Under the pieces are notes generated by a model. That model was not told where the DNA came from, searched no databases, and was given only the letters and a program-made list of their open reading frames with translations. Of a stretch of 5,355 nucleotides of DNA, positions 1 through 5,355 are shown in pieces. Numbering within the stretch: position 1 is the first letter of the stretch; each line of letters opens with the position of its first letter. A program made the position numbers and the translations under genes. Source of the stretch: Taibaiella sp. (GTDB lineage Bacteria > Bacteroidota > Bacteroidia > Chitinophagales > Chitinophagaceae); the NCBI GenBank assembly GCA_019454705.1, contig JACFNS010000208.1, positions 1 through 5,355 on the forward strand, read 5' to 3'.

Positions 1-506
1 TAAATATCACTATGTTCGCCACTATGAAACCCATTGTACTGCAAACCCTGCTCACATCCAGCTCGCCCAGCTGCGACAGTGTGGTATCGTACGAGGTAAA
101 GCTATCGGAAGCCGCGAAGCTGCAAAACAAGGAGATAACCGGGCTGGAAACACCTGCTGAGCAGATAAAACTGCTGGACCAGATACCGGTAGACAGCATA
201 GTGCAGGAACTGGTGCGCATAGCCAGGGGTTATTCTGAAGAAATGTCGGAATACCAGAACATGATAAAAGCTTACACGGAACAGGATATACAGACCTTGC
301 ACCAGCTCATCATGAAATCGAAAGAAGAAGGCGACAATATGGACGCCTTCCTGGATGAGCGCAATGAGAAATGGATAGACCGCATGGCCGAACGGATGGA
401 CCAACGGTCTGTATTTTTTGCCGTAGGTGCCGGGCACCTGTGGGGCGAGAAAGGGCTGATACAACTGCTGCGCGGGCAAGGCTACAGTGTCGAACCCCTG
501 AAATAA
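1..506 (+). CDS. TraB/GumN family protein, 3' part (5' end outside the window)
   Basis: The reading frame is open from the left edge (first full codon at base 3) to TAA at 504-506, so the gene begins upstream; the ATG at 12 is probably internal. Counting from that ATG, the features typical of the C-terminal half of TraB/GumN proteins are visible: SYE at 26-28, a GLET motif at 44-47 followed by EQ, a DERN at 115-118 with W121, then AVGAGHL at 137-143 and a final GYSVEPL. TraB/GumN proteins are related to the Tiki metalloproteases, whose conserved GX2H motif matches G139-A-G-H142 here; the N-terminal motif would lie outside the window. Enzymatic function in bacteria is poorly defined, and many members are exported or lipoproteins, which cannot be judged without the N-terminus. 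It is convergent with the signalling genes, its stop lying 1 bp from the stop of the receiver gene, so it is not part of their operon. The family call is firm; the substrate is unknown. Confidence 0.85.
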   Translation, partial: NITMFATMKPIVLQTLLTSSSPSCDSVVSYEVKLSEAAKLQNKEITGLETPAEQIKLLDQIPVDSIVQELVRIARGYSEEMSEYQNMIKAYTEQDIQTLHQLIMKSKEEGDNMDAFLDERNEKWIDRMAERMDQRSVFFAVGAGHLWGEKGLIQLLRGQGYSVEPLK

Positions 507-507
507 A

Positions 508-909
508 TTATGCGTTAAATTCTTCGAGTACCGCTTTTATCGTATCGTTTGTCAGTGGTTTATTAAGAAAACGCCTTACTGAGTCATAACCTTTTACGCG
601 GGCAATATCATTTTCGTTGATAGACGAAGACAGCATGTACATGTGATAGTTTTTCTTGAGGCCATCGGGCATTTTTTCAAAATTCTCCACAAATTCAAAA
701 CCATTCATTACGGGCATTTGTATATCTACAAATACCACGGTGGTACCCTGCGCCGTGCCTACCGCCTGGATATGCTCCAAAGCTTGTGAAGCCTGCTGGA
801 ATACCTTAACAGACTCGCACATGCCGCTGTTGAGTATTATTTTTTCAGCAATAAAACAATCAAGCTTGCTATCGTCTATAACTATAAAATTCATTTTGTC
901 TACGCTCAT
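508..909 (-). CDS. Single-domain response regulator (CheY-like receiver only)
   Basis: The 133 residues form one complete receiver domain and nothing else. The acidic pair is D12-D13, the phospho-acceptor is D62 in the VFVDIQMP stretch followed by NGFEF, the switch Ser/Thr position is in LSSS (S94-S96), and the conserved lysine is K117 in the NKP motif. The protein should accept phosphate from a histidine kinase and signal by protein-protein contact, because it has no DNA-binding, cyclase or other output domain. It is the last gene of the signalling cluster: its ATG is 5 bp after the stop of the receiver-kinase gene, so the two are very likely cotranscribed and perhaps translationally coupled. 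Upstream of the ATG there is only a weak purine match (TTGAG). An internal ATG at residue 6 would also leave a full receiver domain, so the exact start is not certain. A CheY- or Rcp1-like role as partner of the adjacent kinase is inference. Confidence 0.92.
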   Translation of the reverse strand: MSVDKMNFIVIDDSKLDCFIAEKIILNSGMCESVKVFQQASQALEHIQAVGTAQGTTVVFVDIQMPVMNGFEFVENFEKMPDGLKKNYHMYMLSSSINENDIARVKGYDSVRRFLNKPLTNDTIKAVLEEFNA

Positions 910-914
910 CTCAA

Positions 915-2006
915 TTATTTACTTGGGATTGTTACAATAAATTTTGACCCTATATCTTCGGAAGATGATACTTCTATTTTACCGTTGATTTTATTCAACG
1001 CGTCTTTTACATTATAAAGCCCGAAGCCTGAACCTATTTCATCGTTCGCACCGCGAAAGAACATTGTGAATACATCGTTTAAATTCTTTTCGGGGATACC
1101 AATACCATTATCCTCAACAATAATAACTGCCTGGTTGTTTTCCGATATTATAGAAAATGACACGAACTTATCATCCGCATCTTTCCTCTGGTACTTAAAC
1201 GCATTGGACAAGAGGTTATTGGCAATAATCTTTATCGATATGTCGTCCCCGCGAAATTTGCCATTTTGTTGTACTGATTTTTCAAAACGTACATTTTTGA
1301 CACGGCTAGTAATATCATACAGGTCGCTCATATCTTTCATCACGTTATCAAAATCAATCTCGGTAATATTGAGCTCACCCCGGCGAATGCTGTAATGGTC
1401 GTGGAGGTTCTGTATATAGTTGTCCAGCTTGAGCATTGCATTCTCCATCATACCCACCATTTCCTTTATTTCGCCCATTTCTTCAGCGTTTTTTGTCAGG
1501 TCTATAATACCCAACACGCTGAGTATAGGCCCGCGCATATCGTGGGTAGCGCTGTAGGCAAACTTATCCAGCTCTTCATACGCTTTTTGCAGTTCCTCAT
1601 TTTTAACCGCCAGCATGTTGGTAGTTATGTAGAACTTATGCGCTTCGTCAATAGCTGATTTTACATCCGCTTCCTCCCAGGGTTTTTTGATATACCTGAA
1701 AACATGCCCGCGGTTAATTGCACTGATGACAGATTCTATATCAGTATAGCCGGTTATTAATATCCTGATGGGGTTGGGGAACTCCGTTCTTATTTCTTCG
1801 AAAAATTCCACACCGGTCATACCCGGCATACGTTGGTCGCTGAGTATGACACTGATATCCGGGTTTTCTTCCAACCTCTTAATTGCTTCGTCGGTATTGT
1901 TGGCTATAAATACATTATAGTCGAACCGGAATGAAGCCTTGAAGCTTACGAGGTTGTTAGGTTCATCATCAATATATAATATCTTAATTTTCTTACTGGT
2001 GTCCAA
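915..2006 (-). CDS. Receiver-histidine kinase (N-terminal REC, HisKA, HATPase_c)
   Basis: This 363-residue soluble protein has no membrane segment. Residues 7-125 are a receiver domain: acidic D13-D14, phospho-acceptor D57 in LSDQRMPGM, T85 in ITGYTD, and K107-K108 in IKKPW. A short helical linker (about 126-148) leads to a HisKA dimerisation domain with the H-box THDMRGP and phospho-acceptor H155. The ATP-binding domain shows the N-box (N264, N268), G1 box DNGIGIP (299-305), F-box (313-319) and G2 box GSGFGL (325-330). Everything needed for autophosphorylation and for receiving phosphate is present. The residue four after H155 is G159, not the Thr/Asn linked to phosphatase activity in HisKA kinases. 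The start is a TTG: an in-frame TAG lies 12 nt upstream, no ATG or GTG is available before the receiver core, and a GAGGAG sits just upstream. The gene overlaps the 3' end of the membrane kinase by 14 bp. It probably relays a signal from that kinase to the receiver protein encoded next; this order is inferred. Confidence 0.93.
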   Translation of the reverse strand: MDTSKKIKILYIDDEPNNLVSFKASFRFDYNVFIANNTDEAIKRLEENPDISVILSDQRMPGMTGVEFFEEIRTEFPNPIRILITGYTDIESVISAINRGHVFRYIKKPWEEADVKSAIDEAHKFYITTNMLAVKNEELQKAYEELDKFAYSATHDMRGPILSVLGIIDLTKNAEEMGEIKEMVGMMENAMLKLDNYIQNLHDHYSIRRGELNITEIDFDNVMKDMSDLYDITSRVKNVRFEKSVQQNGKFRGDDISIKIIANNLLSNAFKYQRKDADDKFVSFSIISENNQAVIIVEDNGIGIPEKNLNDVFTMFFRGANDEIGSGFGLYNVKDALNKINGKIEVSSSEDIGSKFIVTIPSK

Positions 2007-4173
2007 CTTGCTCCTCTATTTGAACATTAACTAATTTAACCGGCAATGTAATAATAAACTCCGTTCCCTCTCCTACTACGGAATCAAACTCTATTTTACC
2101 ATTATGTTTGTTGATGGTATTGTACACAATAGACATACCCAGGCCTGTACCCTCGCCCACATCTTTGGTGGTAAAGAAGGGCTCGAACACTTTCTTTTTA
2201 GTATTCTCATCCATGCCCACACCATTATCCCTGATGCTGATGCGTATGTTGTCTTCGTCAACCACAGATGTGGCGATGGTGAGCATGCCGCCTTTTTCGT
2301 CTTTGAACCTGGCACGAATAGCCTGCAGGCCGTTGGTAATAATATTCAGGAATACCTGGTTGAGCTTACCCGGATAACATTCAATAGGCGGCAGGTTGCC
2401 GTATTCCTTTATAATGTCAATGTTGGTGCCTAATGTATTTCTGACAATAACCAATGTGGAATCCATGCCCTCGTTGATATCCGCCAGTTTCAGATCATCT
2501 TCGTCCAGCCTGGAGAATACACGCAAACCTTTCACTATTTCGGCAGTACGATTGGAACCTTCGGTAATACCATTGAGCAGGTAACTGATTTCCTCTTTCA
2601 GATAATCGAAATCCAAATCTTCTTTCAGCTCTTTAATCTGCTGTTTTTTCTCATCCACGCTTACCTCTGCCAACGAAATTTCCTCTACCCGGTTGAGCAT
2701 ATCCAATATCATATCTACATCGCGCTTCAACGGCCTTACATTGGAAGTAACGAAGTTGATAGGGTTATTAATCTCGTGGGCAATACCAGCTGTCAACTGA
2801 CCGAGTGACGCCATTTTTTCAGATTCCACCAGTTGCGCCTCAGCTTCTTTCAGGTCTTTCAGCGTCTTATTCAGCTCATCATTTGATTGCTTCAACTCAA
2901 CAGTGCGCTCAGTCACTTTGGTCTCCAGTATTACGTTTTGTTCCCTGATGATACGTGCATTTTCTTCGAGCGCGGTAAGGGCCTGCGCCTGCGATTCTTC
3001 TTTCTCGCGCTTGAAGATATTTATTTTATCGGCCAGGGCGAAGGACAGGAGGGTGACTTCAGCAGCAGAACCAAACAATAATATATAGGATGTAATATTA
3101 TTGAATGGCATAACACCGGCATCTTTAAGAGCATATATCACTATAGCCACCATTAATGAAGACCAGCCTATCAGGTAGTATTTCGCTTCCGTCAATCCTT
3201 TGCGGTATAGATGGATGGACACGCCCAGTATTACAAAAGCGATAGTACCCTGTGTGGGCAACATAGCTTTATAGGTAATGTCATTGAACCCGGCAAGACT
3301 TGTAACGATATAGACAACATATATGGCCTGGAATACCTTGAGCACCCTGAATATCCTGGGTGCGATAGTACGTATGCGCAGGAACTCAATAAGAAACTGA
3401 ACCCCGACAATGCTGACAAGGCAGGTGAAGAGGAAGAAACTGTAATCAGCAAAACGTGGCGAATCGGGCCAGAGATATTTGTAGGTAAACCCCGTGAGTG
3501 TAGCCTGTGTTAAGCCCACCACTATGGTATGAATAACGTAATAAATATAGCTCCTGTCCCTGATACTGAGGTAAACAAAGATGTTGTACAGGAACATAAC
3601 TATGATAATGCCACAGTATATACCAAACCAGATGTTCAGGTTGATAGTATTGGAATAAAACTTAGTAGAAGGCAAAATCCTGACCGGCACCACCGTTTGC
3701 TGCTTTACCCTTATCCTGGCATAGAAAGTCTTTTCCTGTCCTGCGGGTACATTCAGGTCGTACAAAAAGTTAGTACTCTGCCCGTATTGCCGCTGGTCAA
3801 AAGGATATTTCATCCCACCCTCCCTGACACGGTAAGCCCCATCGCTGCCGGGAAAGTAAAAATCAATTTCATCGAGAAACGGCTGAACGAACTCTACAAA
3901 GAGTTTGCCGCTATTGTCCGTATTATTTACGGTAAACCTTAACCAATAAGTGGCACCCGCATCCTGAAGTGTGGCAATATCCTTATCTAAGAGCTGAAAA
4001 GCCCCTGCAGACTTTACCTCGTCAAAGCTTAGCTTATTAGTTTCATCCACTAACAAATAAGCATTTTTGCCCACCAAAGCTGTTTCAAGATTTTTATCTA
4101 TGGTAGTTTTCTCAATGCCAGCGGCAAAAGAAGCAACAAAAAGAAGAATAAATGCAGAAAGATATTTCAACAT
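1993..4173 (-). CDS. 7TMR-DISM membrane sensor histidine kinase
   Basis: The 726-residue protein has a signal peptide (about 1-18), then a predicted extracytoplasmic jelly-roll domain of the 7TMR-DISMED2 type (about 35-170; note YWLRF at 76-80), seven hydrophobic helices (about 181-203, 209-228, 244-264, 278-294, 306-323, 331-349 and 360-381), and a long charged coiled coil (about 385-455). A HisKA domain follows with the H-box GIAHEINNP and phospho-acceptor H466, then a HATPase_c domain with N-box N610/N614, G1 box DNGVGM (649-654), F-box FEPFFTTK (663-670) and G2 box GEGTGLGM (673-680). DISMED2 domains are predicted to bind small ligands such as carbohydrates; the ligand here is unknown. 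The E-x-x-N after H466 (E467, N470) is the motif associated with phosphatase activity, so it may act both as kinase and phosphatase. Length and domain order are ordinary for the family. The ATG is followed directly by the signal peptide. It overlaps the receiver-kinase gene by 14 bp and lies 52 bp downstream of the acyltransferase-like gene. Confidence 0.95.
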   Translation of the reverse strand: MLKYLSAFILLFVASFAAGIEKTTIDKNLETALVGKNAYLLVDETNKLSFDEVKSAGAFQLLDKDIATLQDAGATYWLRFTVNNTDNSGKLFVEFVQPFLDEIDFYFPGSDGAYRVREGGMKYPFDQRQYGQSTNFLYDLNVPAGQEKTFYARIRVKQQTVVPVRILPSTKFYSNTINLNIWFGIYCGIIIVMFLYNIFVYLSIRDRSYIYYVIHTIVVGLTQATLTGFTYKYLWPDSPRFADYSFFLFTCLVSIVGVQFLIEFLRIRTIAPRIFRVLKVFQAIYVVYIVTSLAGFNDITYKAMLPTQGTIAFVILGVSIHLYRKGLTEAKYYLIGWSSLMVAIVIYALKDAGVMPFNNITSYILLFGSAAEVTLLSFALADKINIFKREKEESQAQALTALEENARIIREQNVILETKVTERTVELKQSNDELNKTLKDLKEAEAQLVESEKMASLGQLTAGIAHEINNPINFVTSNVRPLKRDVDMILDMLNRVEEISLAEVSVDEKKQQIKELKEDLDFDYLKEEISYLLNGITEGSNRTAEIVKGLRVFSRLDEDDLKLADINEGMDSTLVIVRNTLGTNIDIIKEYGNLPPIECYPGKLNQVFLNIITNGLQAIRARFKDEKGGMLTIATSVVDEDNIRISIRDNGVGMDENTKKKVFEPFFTTKDVGEGTGLGMSIVYNTINKHNGKIEFDSVVGEGTEFIITLPVKLVNVQIEEQVGHQ
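2011..2016 (-). promoter_or_regulatory. Shine-Dalgarno site GAGGAG deciding a TTG start
   Basis: On the minus strand the sequence reads TAGAGGAGCAAG directly before TTG at 2006-2004. The GAGGAG lies inside the coding sequence of the upstream membrane kinase, where it encodes two glutamates (721 is the second) near its C-terminus. The gap of 4 nt to the TTG is slightly short but usable. Together with the in-frame TAG immediately upstream it fixes the start of the receiver-kinase gene. It stands out because the other starts in this window have no comparable site. Confidence 0.7.
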
Positions 4174-4207
4174 TTGCCTGGTTAGTTAACGAGACTAAAG
4201 ATATTCT

Positions 4208-4249
4208 AAAAAATTTACAGAATAATTATGCGGGGTTGTTTTTCTGTAA
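4208..4249 (-). terminator. Weak terminator- or attenuator-like hairpin between acyltransferase and sensor kinase
   Basis: On the minus strand, a perfect 8-nt inverted repeat TTACAGAA / TTCTGTAA (4249-4242 and 4222-4215) encloses a 19-nt loop holding the stop codon of the acyltransferase-like gene, and is followed after one A by six T residues (4213-4208). The layout is that of an intrinsic terminator, but the stem is AT-rich with only two G-C pairs and the loop is long, so it would be weak. It could reduce rather than block read-through into the sensor kinase gene. It may also be chance. Confidence 0.3.
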
Positions 4250-4933
4250 TTCAGGCAATAATAAGTTGTATGCTACGTCTGTAGTCCCCTTTTCGCCAAT
4301 AACGGTGGTGCTGTTCACCGGTTTTTCTATATACGATAGTATCTCATTCCTGAATACCGGGTTGGCAGTACCGAGTTTCATGTCGCGTACTACCAGTGCT
4401 GTTGCTACCAGGTCCAGCTTGGGGTATACAAATGTGCCCCTGTTGCCTATGGTGGTTTCTATTTCAAAACCGGCACTCTCGCACATAGCTACAGTATATG
4501 GGGCGCATAATACGAACAGGCTGTCCATTTTGAGAATATGCGCCAAAGCAACCCCCAGCTTGGTAAGTAAGATACTCACCCCCCTGCCGGCTATGGATTT
4601 AGCGTTCCACAATCCGCAAAGCTCACCTGTGACTTTATTATCAGCATAAGATGCAACGAGGCCGTAAATTCGTTTTTCTACTATAGAAATTGCCTCTTCG
4701 ATAGGAAGCGGGAAACCGCCACCTACGAGATGAATGCGCTCGCCCCCTACCACTTCGCCCCCGTCCTCTGTTTCTACCAGCACTACATAAACATAGGGAT
4801 TGTAAAACCAATCGTTTTTGGCAGATGTCACCTTGGTAACGCCGTAATCGCGTAAAACATTAGCATGCCCTTCTGCAAAGAGCTTGCACGACGCGGGGTC
4901 GTCAACTGCCCTGAAAATCCTCACCTTTAACAT
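4226..4933 (-). CDS. GNAT-fold acyltransferase-like protein, possible acyl-signal synthase
   Basis: I do not recognise a named family with certainty. The 235-residue protein is soluble with no signal peptide. Its layout resembles GNAT-fold acyltransferases of the autoinducer-synthase / N-acyl amino acid synthase (LuxI, FeeM) type: an N-terminal helix ending LRDYG (27-31), an aromatic strand segment DWFYNPYVYVVLVE (41-54), a strand with VVGGERIHL (61-69, R66) followed by a GGGFPLPIEE loop, then GELCGLWN (103-110, E104), AGRGVS (115-120) opening a helix where GNAT enzymes bind the CoA pyrophosphate, a strand with LFVLCAPYT (139-147), and CESAGFE (151-157), like the C-terminal GF of GNATs. Residues 170-235 extend beyond this core. 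The ATG is the first start in the frame after the AT-rich spacer and has no clear Shine-Dalgarno site. It lies upstream of the sensor kinase on the same strand, 52 bp apart, suggesting a functional link. The real substrate is unknown, and a plain N-acyltransferase or a non-catalytic relative remains possible. Confidence 0.6.
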   Translation of the reverse strand: MLKVRIFRAVDDPASCKLFAEGHANVLRDYGVTKVTSAKNDWFYNPYVYVVLVETEDGGEVVGGERIHLVGGGFPLPIEEAISIVEKRIYGLVASYADNKVTGELCGLWNAKSIAGRGVSILLTKLGVALAHILKMDSLFVLCAPYTVAMCESAGFEIETTIGNRGTFVYPKLDLVATALVVRDMKLGTANPVFRNEILSYIEKPVNSTTVIGEKGTTDVAYNLLLPELQKNNPA

Positions 4934-5037
4934 TAATAGCTATACTACTCTTCTAATTTGTCAATATCCTGTTTACTAATAAGACCTCGTATTCCTTATA
5001 TTTTTTCTCTCTTATTCCGGATATCAGCAGAAGAATT

Positions 5038-5053
5038 ATAATTATATAATTAT
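5038..5053. repeat. Perfect 16-bp AT-only palindrome
   Basis: ATAATTATATAATTAT is its own reverse complement over all 16 bases. It lies about 105 bp upstream of the acyltransferase-like start. It may be a protein-binding site or a melting-prone element, but perfect AT palindromes arise fairly easily in such AT-rich DNA. Confidence 0.5.
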
Positions 5054-5070
5054 TTCATACTGTAATAGTT

Positions 5071-5088
5071 TTACTTGTTAACTGGTAA
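5071..5088. promoter_or_regulatory. Operator-like dyad TTACnnGTTAACnnGTAA
   Basis: The sequence shows a symmetric core GTTAAC with matching outer half-sites TTAC and GTAA, so 7 of 9 base pairs are symmetric. The size and spacing suit a homodimeric transcription factor. It lies about 140 bp upstream of the acyltransferase-like start. No regulator gene is in the window, so which protein would bind is unknown. Confidence 0.3.
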
Positions 5089-5090
5089 TA

Positions 5091-5106
5091 ATATTTATCT
5101 AAATAT
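5091..5106. repeat. AT-rich dyad ATATTTA-TC-TAAATAT
   Basis: Two perfect 7-nt complementary arms surround a 2-nt centre, 3 bp from the neighbouring GTTAAC dyad. The centre is too tight to form a stable RNA hairpin, and no T-run follows it on the minus strand, so it is not a convincing terminator for the nitroreductase-like gene. A second half of a compound operator is possible. Confidence 0.35.
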
Positions 5107-5126
5107 AAAAACAATAAATGAAAATT

Positions 5127-5355
5127 CTATGCGTGGAAGACCACTTTTTCAAGCGGCCGCCGTAAGGAACGCACAGACGGTTCGCCACCATAGAACAGCC
5201 TGAACACAAAAACAGGGTGTATACCCGTCGGCAGCTTCAATAACGCGTTGAATTCCCTTTCAATCCCGGCGAATTCCTGTAGCTCGAATTCGCTGAAATC
5301 AGCCTTACCGTTTTTACGGTAGCGTTGCAGCATAAAAGTGATTTGCGTGATAGGC
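5127..5355 (-). CDS. Probable nitroreductase-family protein, C-terminal fragment (5' end outside the window)
   Basis: The frame is open on the minus strand from the right edge to TAG at 5129-5127, about 75 residues, so the gene starts outside the window and the ATG at 5333 is probably internal. The fragment ends with a pattern typical of the C-terminus of FMN-dependent nitroreductase-like proteins: HPVFVFRLFYGGEPS followed by RSLRRPLEKVVF. In such proteins this segment is the last strand, which exchanges between the two subunits of the dimer. The FMN-binding and catalytic parts would be upstream and cannot be checked, so the substrate is unknown. It is on the same strand as the signalling cluster but separated by 193 bp of AT-rich DNA, so cotranscription is uncertain. 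A non-nitroreductase assignment is possible because only the tail is seen. Confidence 0.5.
   Translation of the reverse strand, partial: PITQITFMLQRYRKNGKADFSEFELQEFAGIEREFNALLKLPTGIHPVFVFRLFYGGEPSVRSLRRPLEKVVFHA

Larger units (their letters stand above)
4934..5126. other. AT-rich intergenic region upstream of the acyltransferase-like gene
   Basis: This 193-bp spacer has about 22% G+C by hand count, much lower than the flanking genes. It separates the stop of the nitroreductase-like gene from the ATG of the acyltransferase-like gene and is the most likely place for a promoter driving the minus-strand cluster. I found no convincing Bacteroidota promoter (TTTG with TAnnTTTG at proper spacing). 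A TTGACA (minus strand, 4964-4959) is present, but its only nearby TATAGC (4944-4939) is 14 bp away and too close to the ATG. Three dyad-symmetric elements (5038-5053, 5071-5088, 5091-5106) occupy its distal half. No small open reading frame with coding character was seen. Confidence 0.6.

Noticed and set aside
102..479. Minus-strand open frame of 125 codons opposite the TraB/GumN gene
   Set aside because: It lies fully opposite a well-supported conserved gene, and its translation has no recognisable domain; a mirror frame of the coding strand.
656..940. Plus-strand open frame of 94 codons opposite the receiver gene
   Set aside because: Antisense to a complete receiver domain with all key residues; it is a shadow frame.
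2104..2433. Two overlapping plus-strand frames opposite the ATP-binding domain of the sensor kinase
   Set aside because: They mirror the conserved N, G1, F and G2 boxes on the other strand and show no features of their own.
3529..3942. Plus-strand open frame of 137 codons inside the sensor kinase
   Set aside because: Antisense to the conserved extracytoplasmic and membrane part of the kinase; no domain features and no start signal.
4195..4203. TATCTTTA on the minus strand as a Bacteroidota -7 element for the sensor kinase gene
   Set aside because: It matches TAnnTTTG at all but the last position, but no TTTG lies at the expected distance upstream, so it is not enough to call a promoter.
4152..4649. 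Plus-strand open frame of 165 codons opposite the acyltransferase-like gene
   Set aside because: The minus-strand product has coherent GNAT-like motifs, while the plus-strand translation is low-complexity Ser/Thr/Leu-rich without motifs.
4939..4964. TTGACA and TATAGC as a sigma70-type promoter for the acyltransferase-like gene
   Set aside because: The 14-bp spacing is too short, the -10 part lies only a few bases before the ATG, and Bacteroidota promoters use a different consensus.
1..5355. Search for mobile elements, CRISPR repeats, tRNA or rRNA genes
   Set aside because: No transposase or integrase sequence, no regularly spaced direct repeats, and no cloverleaf-like or ribosomal sequence was seen.

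Overview
The window looks like a chromosomal stretch from a member of the Bacteroidota, possibly of the Chitinophagales type. This is an inference from gene content and style: a 7TMR-DISM sensor histidine kinase, a kinase with an N-terminal receiver domain, a TraB/GumN protein with close Bacteroidota-like wording, moderate G+C in genes, very AT-rich spacers, and mostly weak or absent Shine-Dalgarno sites. No database search was possible.

Layout. At the left edge lies the 3' part of a plus-strand TraB/GumN-family gene (1-506). Everything else is on the minus strand. Read in the direction of transcription (right to left), these are: the 3' end of a probable nitroreductase-family gene (5355-5127); a 193-bp spacer of about 22% G+C with three consecutive dyad-symmetric elements (5126-4934); a 235-residue protein that looks like a GNAT-fold acyltransferase, with a pattern reminiscent of acyl-signal (LuxI/FeeM-like) synthases (4933-4226); a 726-residue membrane sensor kinase (4173-1993); a 363-residue receiver-kinase (2006-915); and a 133-residue stand-alone receiver protein (909-508). 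The last three are tightly packed: a 14-bp overlap, then a 5-bp gap. They almost certainly form one transcription unit. The acyltransferase is 52 bp upstream of the membrane kinase, with a weak terminator-like hairpin between them.

How the genes may work together. The three signalling proteins have every residue needed for a phosphorelay: a periplasmic ligand-binding domain and seven membrane helices coupled to a HisKA/HATPase kinase (His466), a soluble protein with both a receiver aspartate (Asp57) and its own kinase core (His155), and a final receiver (Asp62). None of the three has a DNA-binding or enzymatic output domain, so the output must be a protein-protein interaction or a target outside the window. 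The main hypothesis here is that the upstream acyltransferase-like enzyme makes or modifies a small molecule sensed by the membrane kinase, giving a self-contained signal-production and sensing module. Only gene order and a motif-level resemblance support this, so it remains speculative.

There are no RNA genes, CRISPR arrays, insertion sequences or phage genes that I can see.
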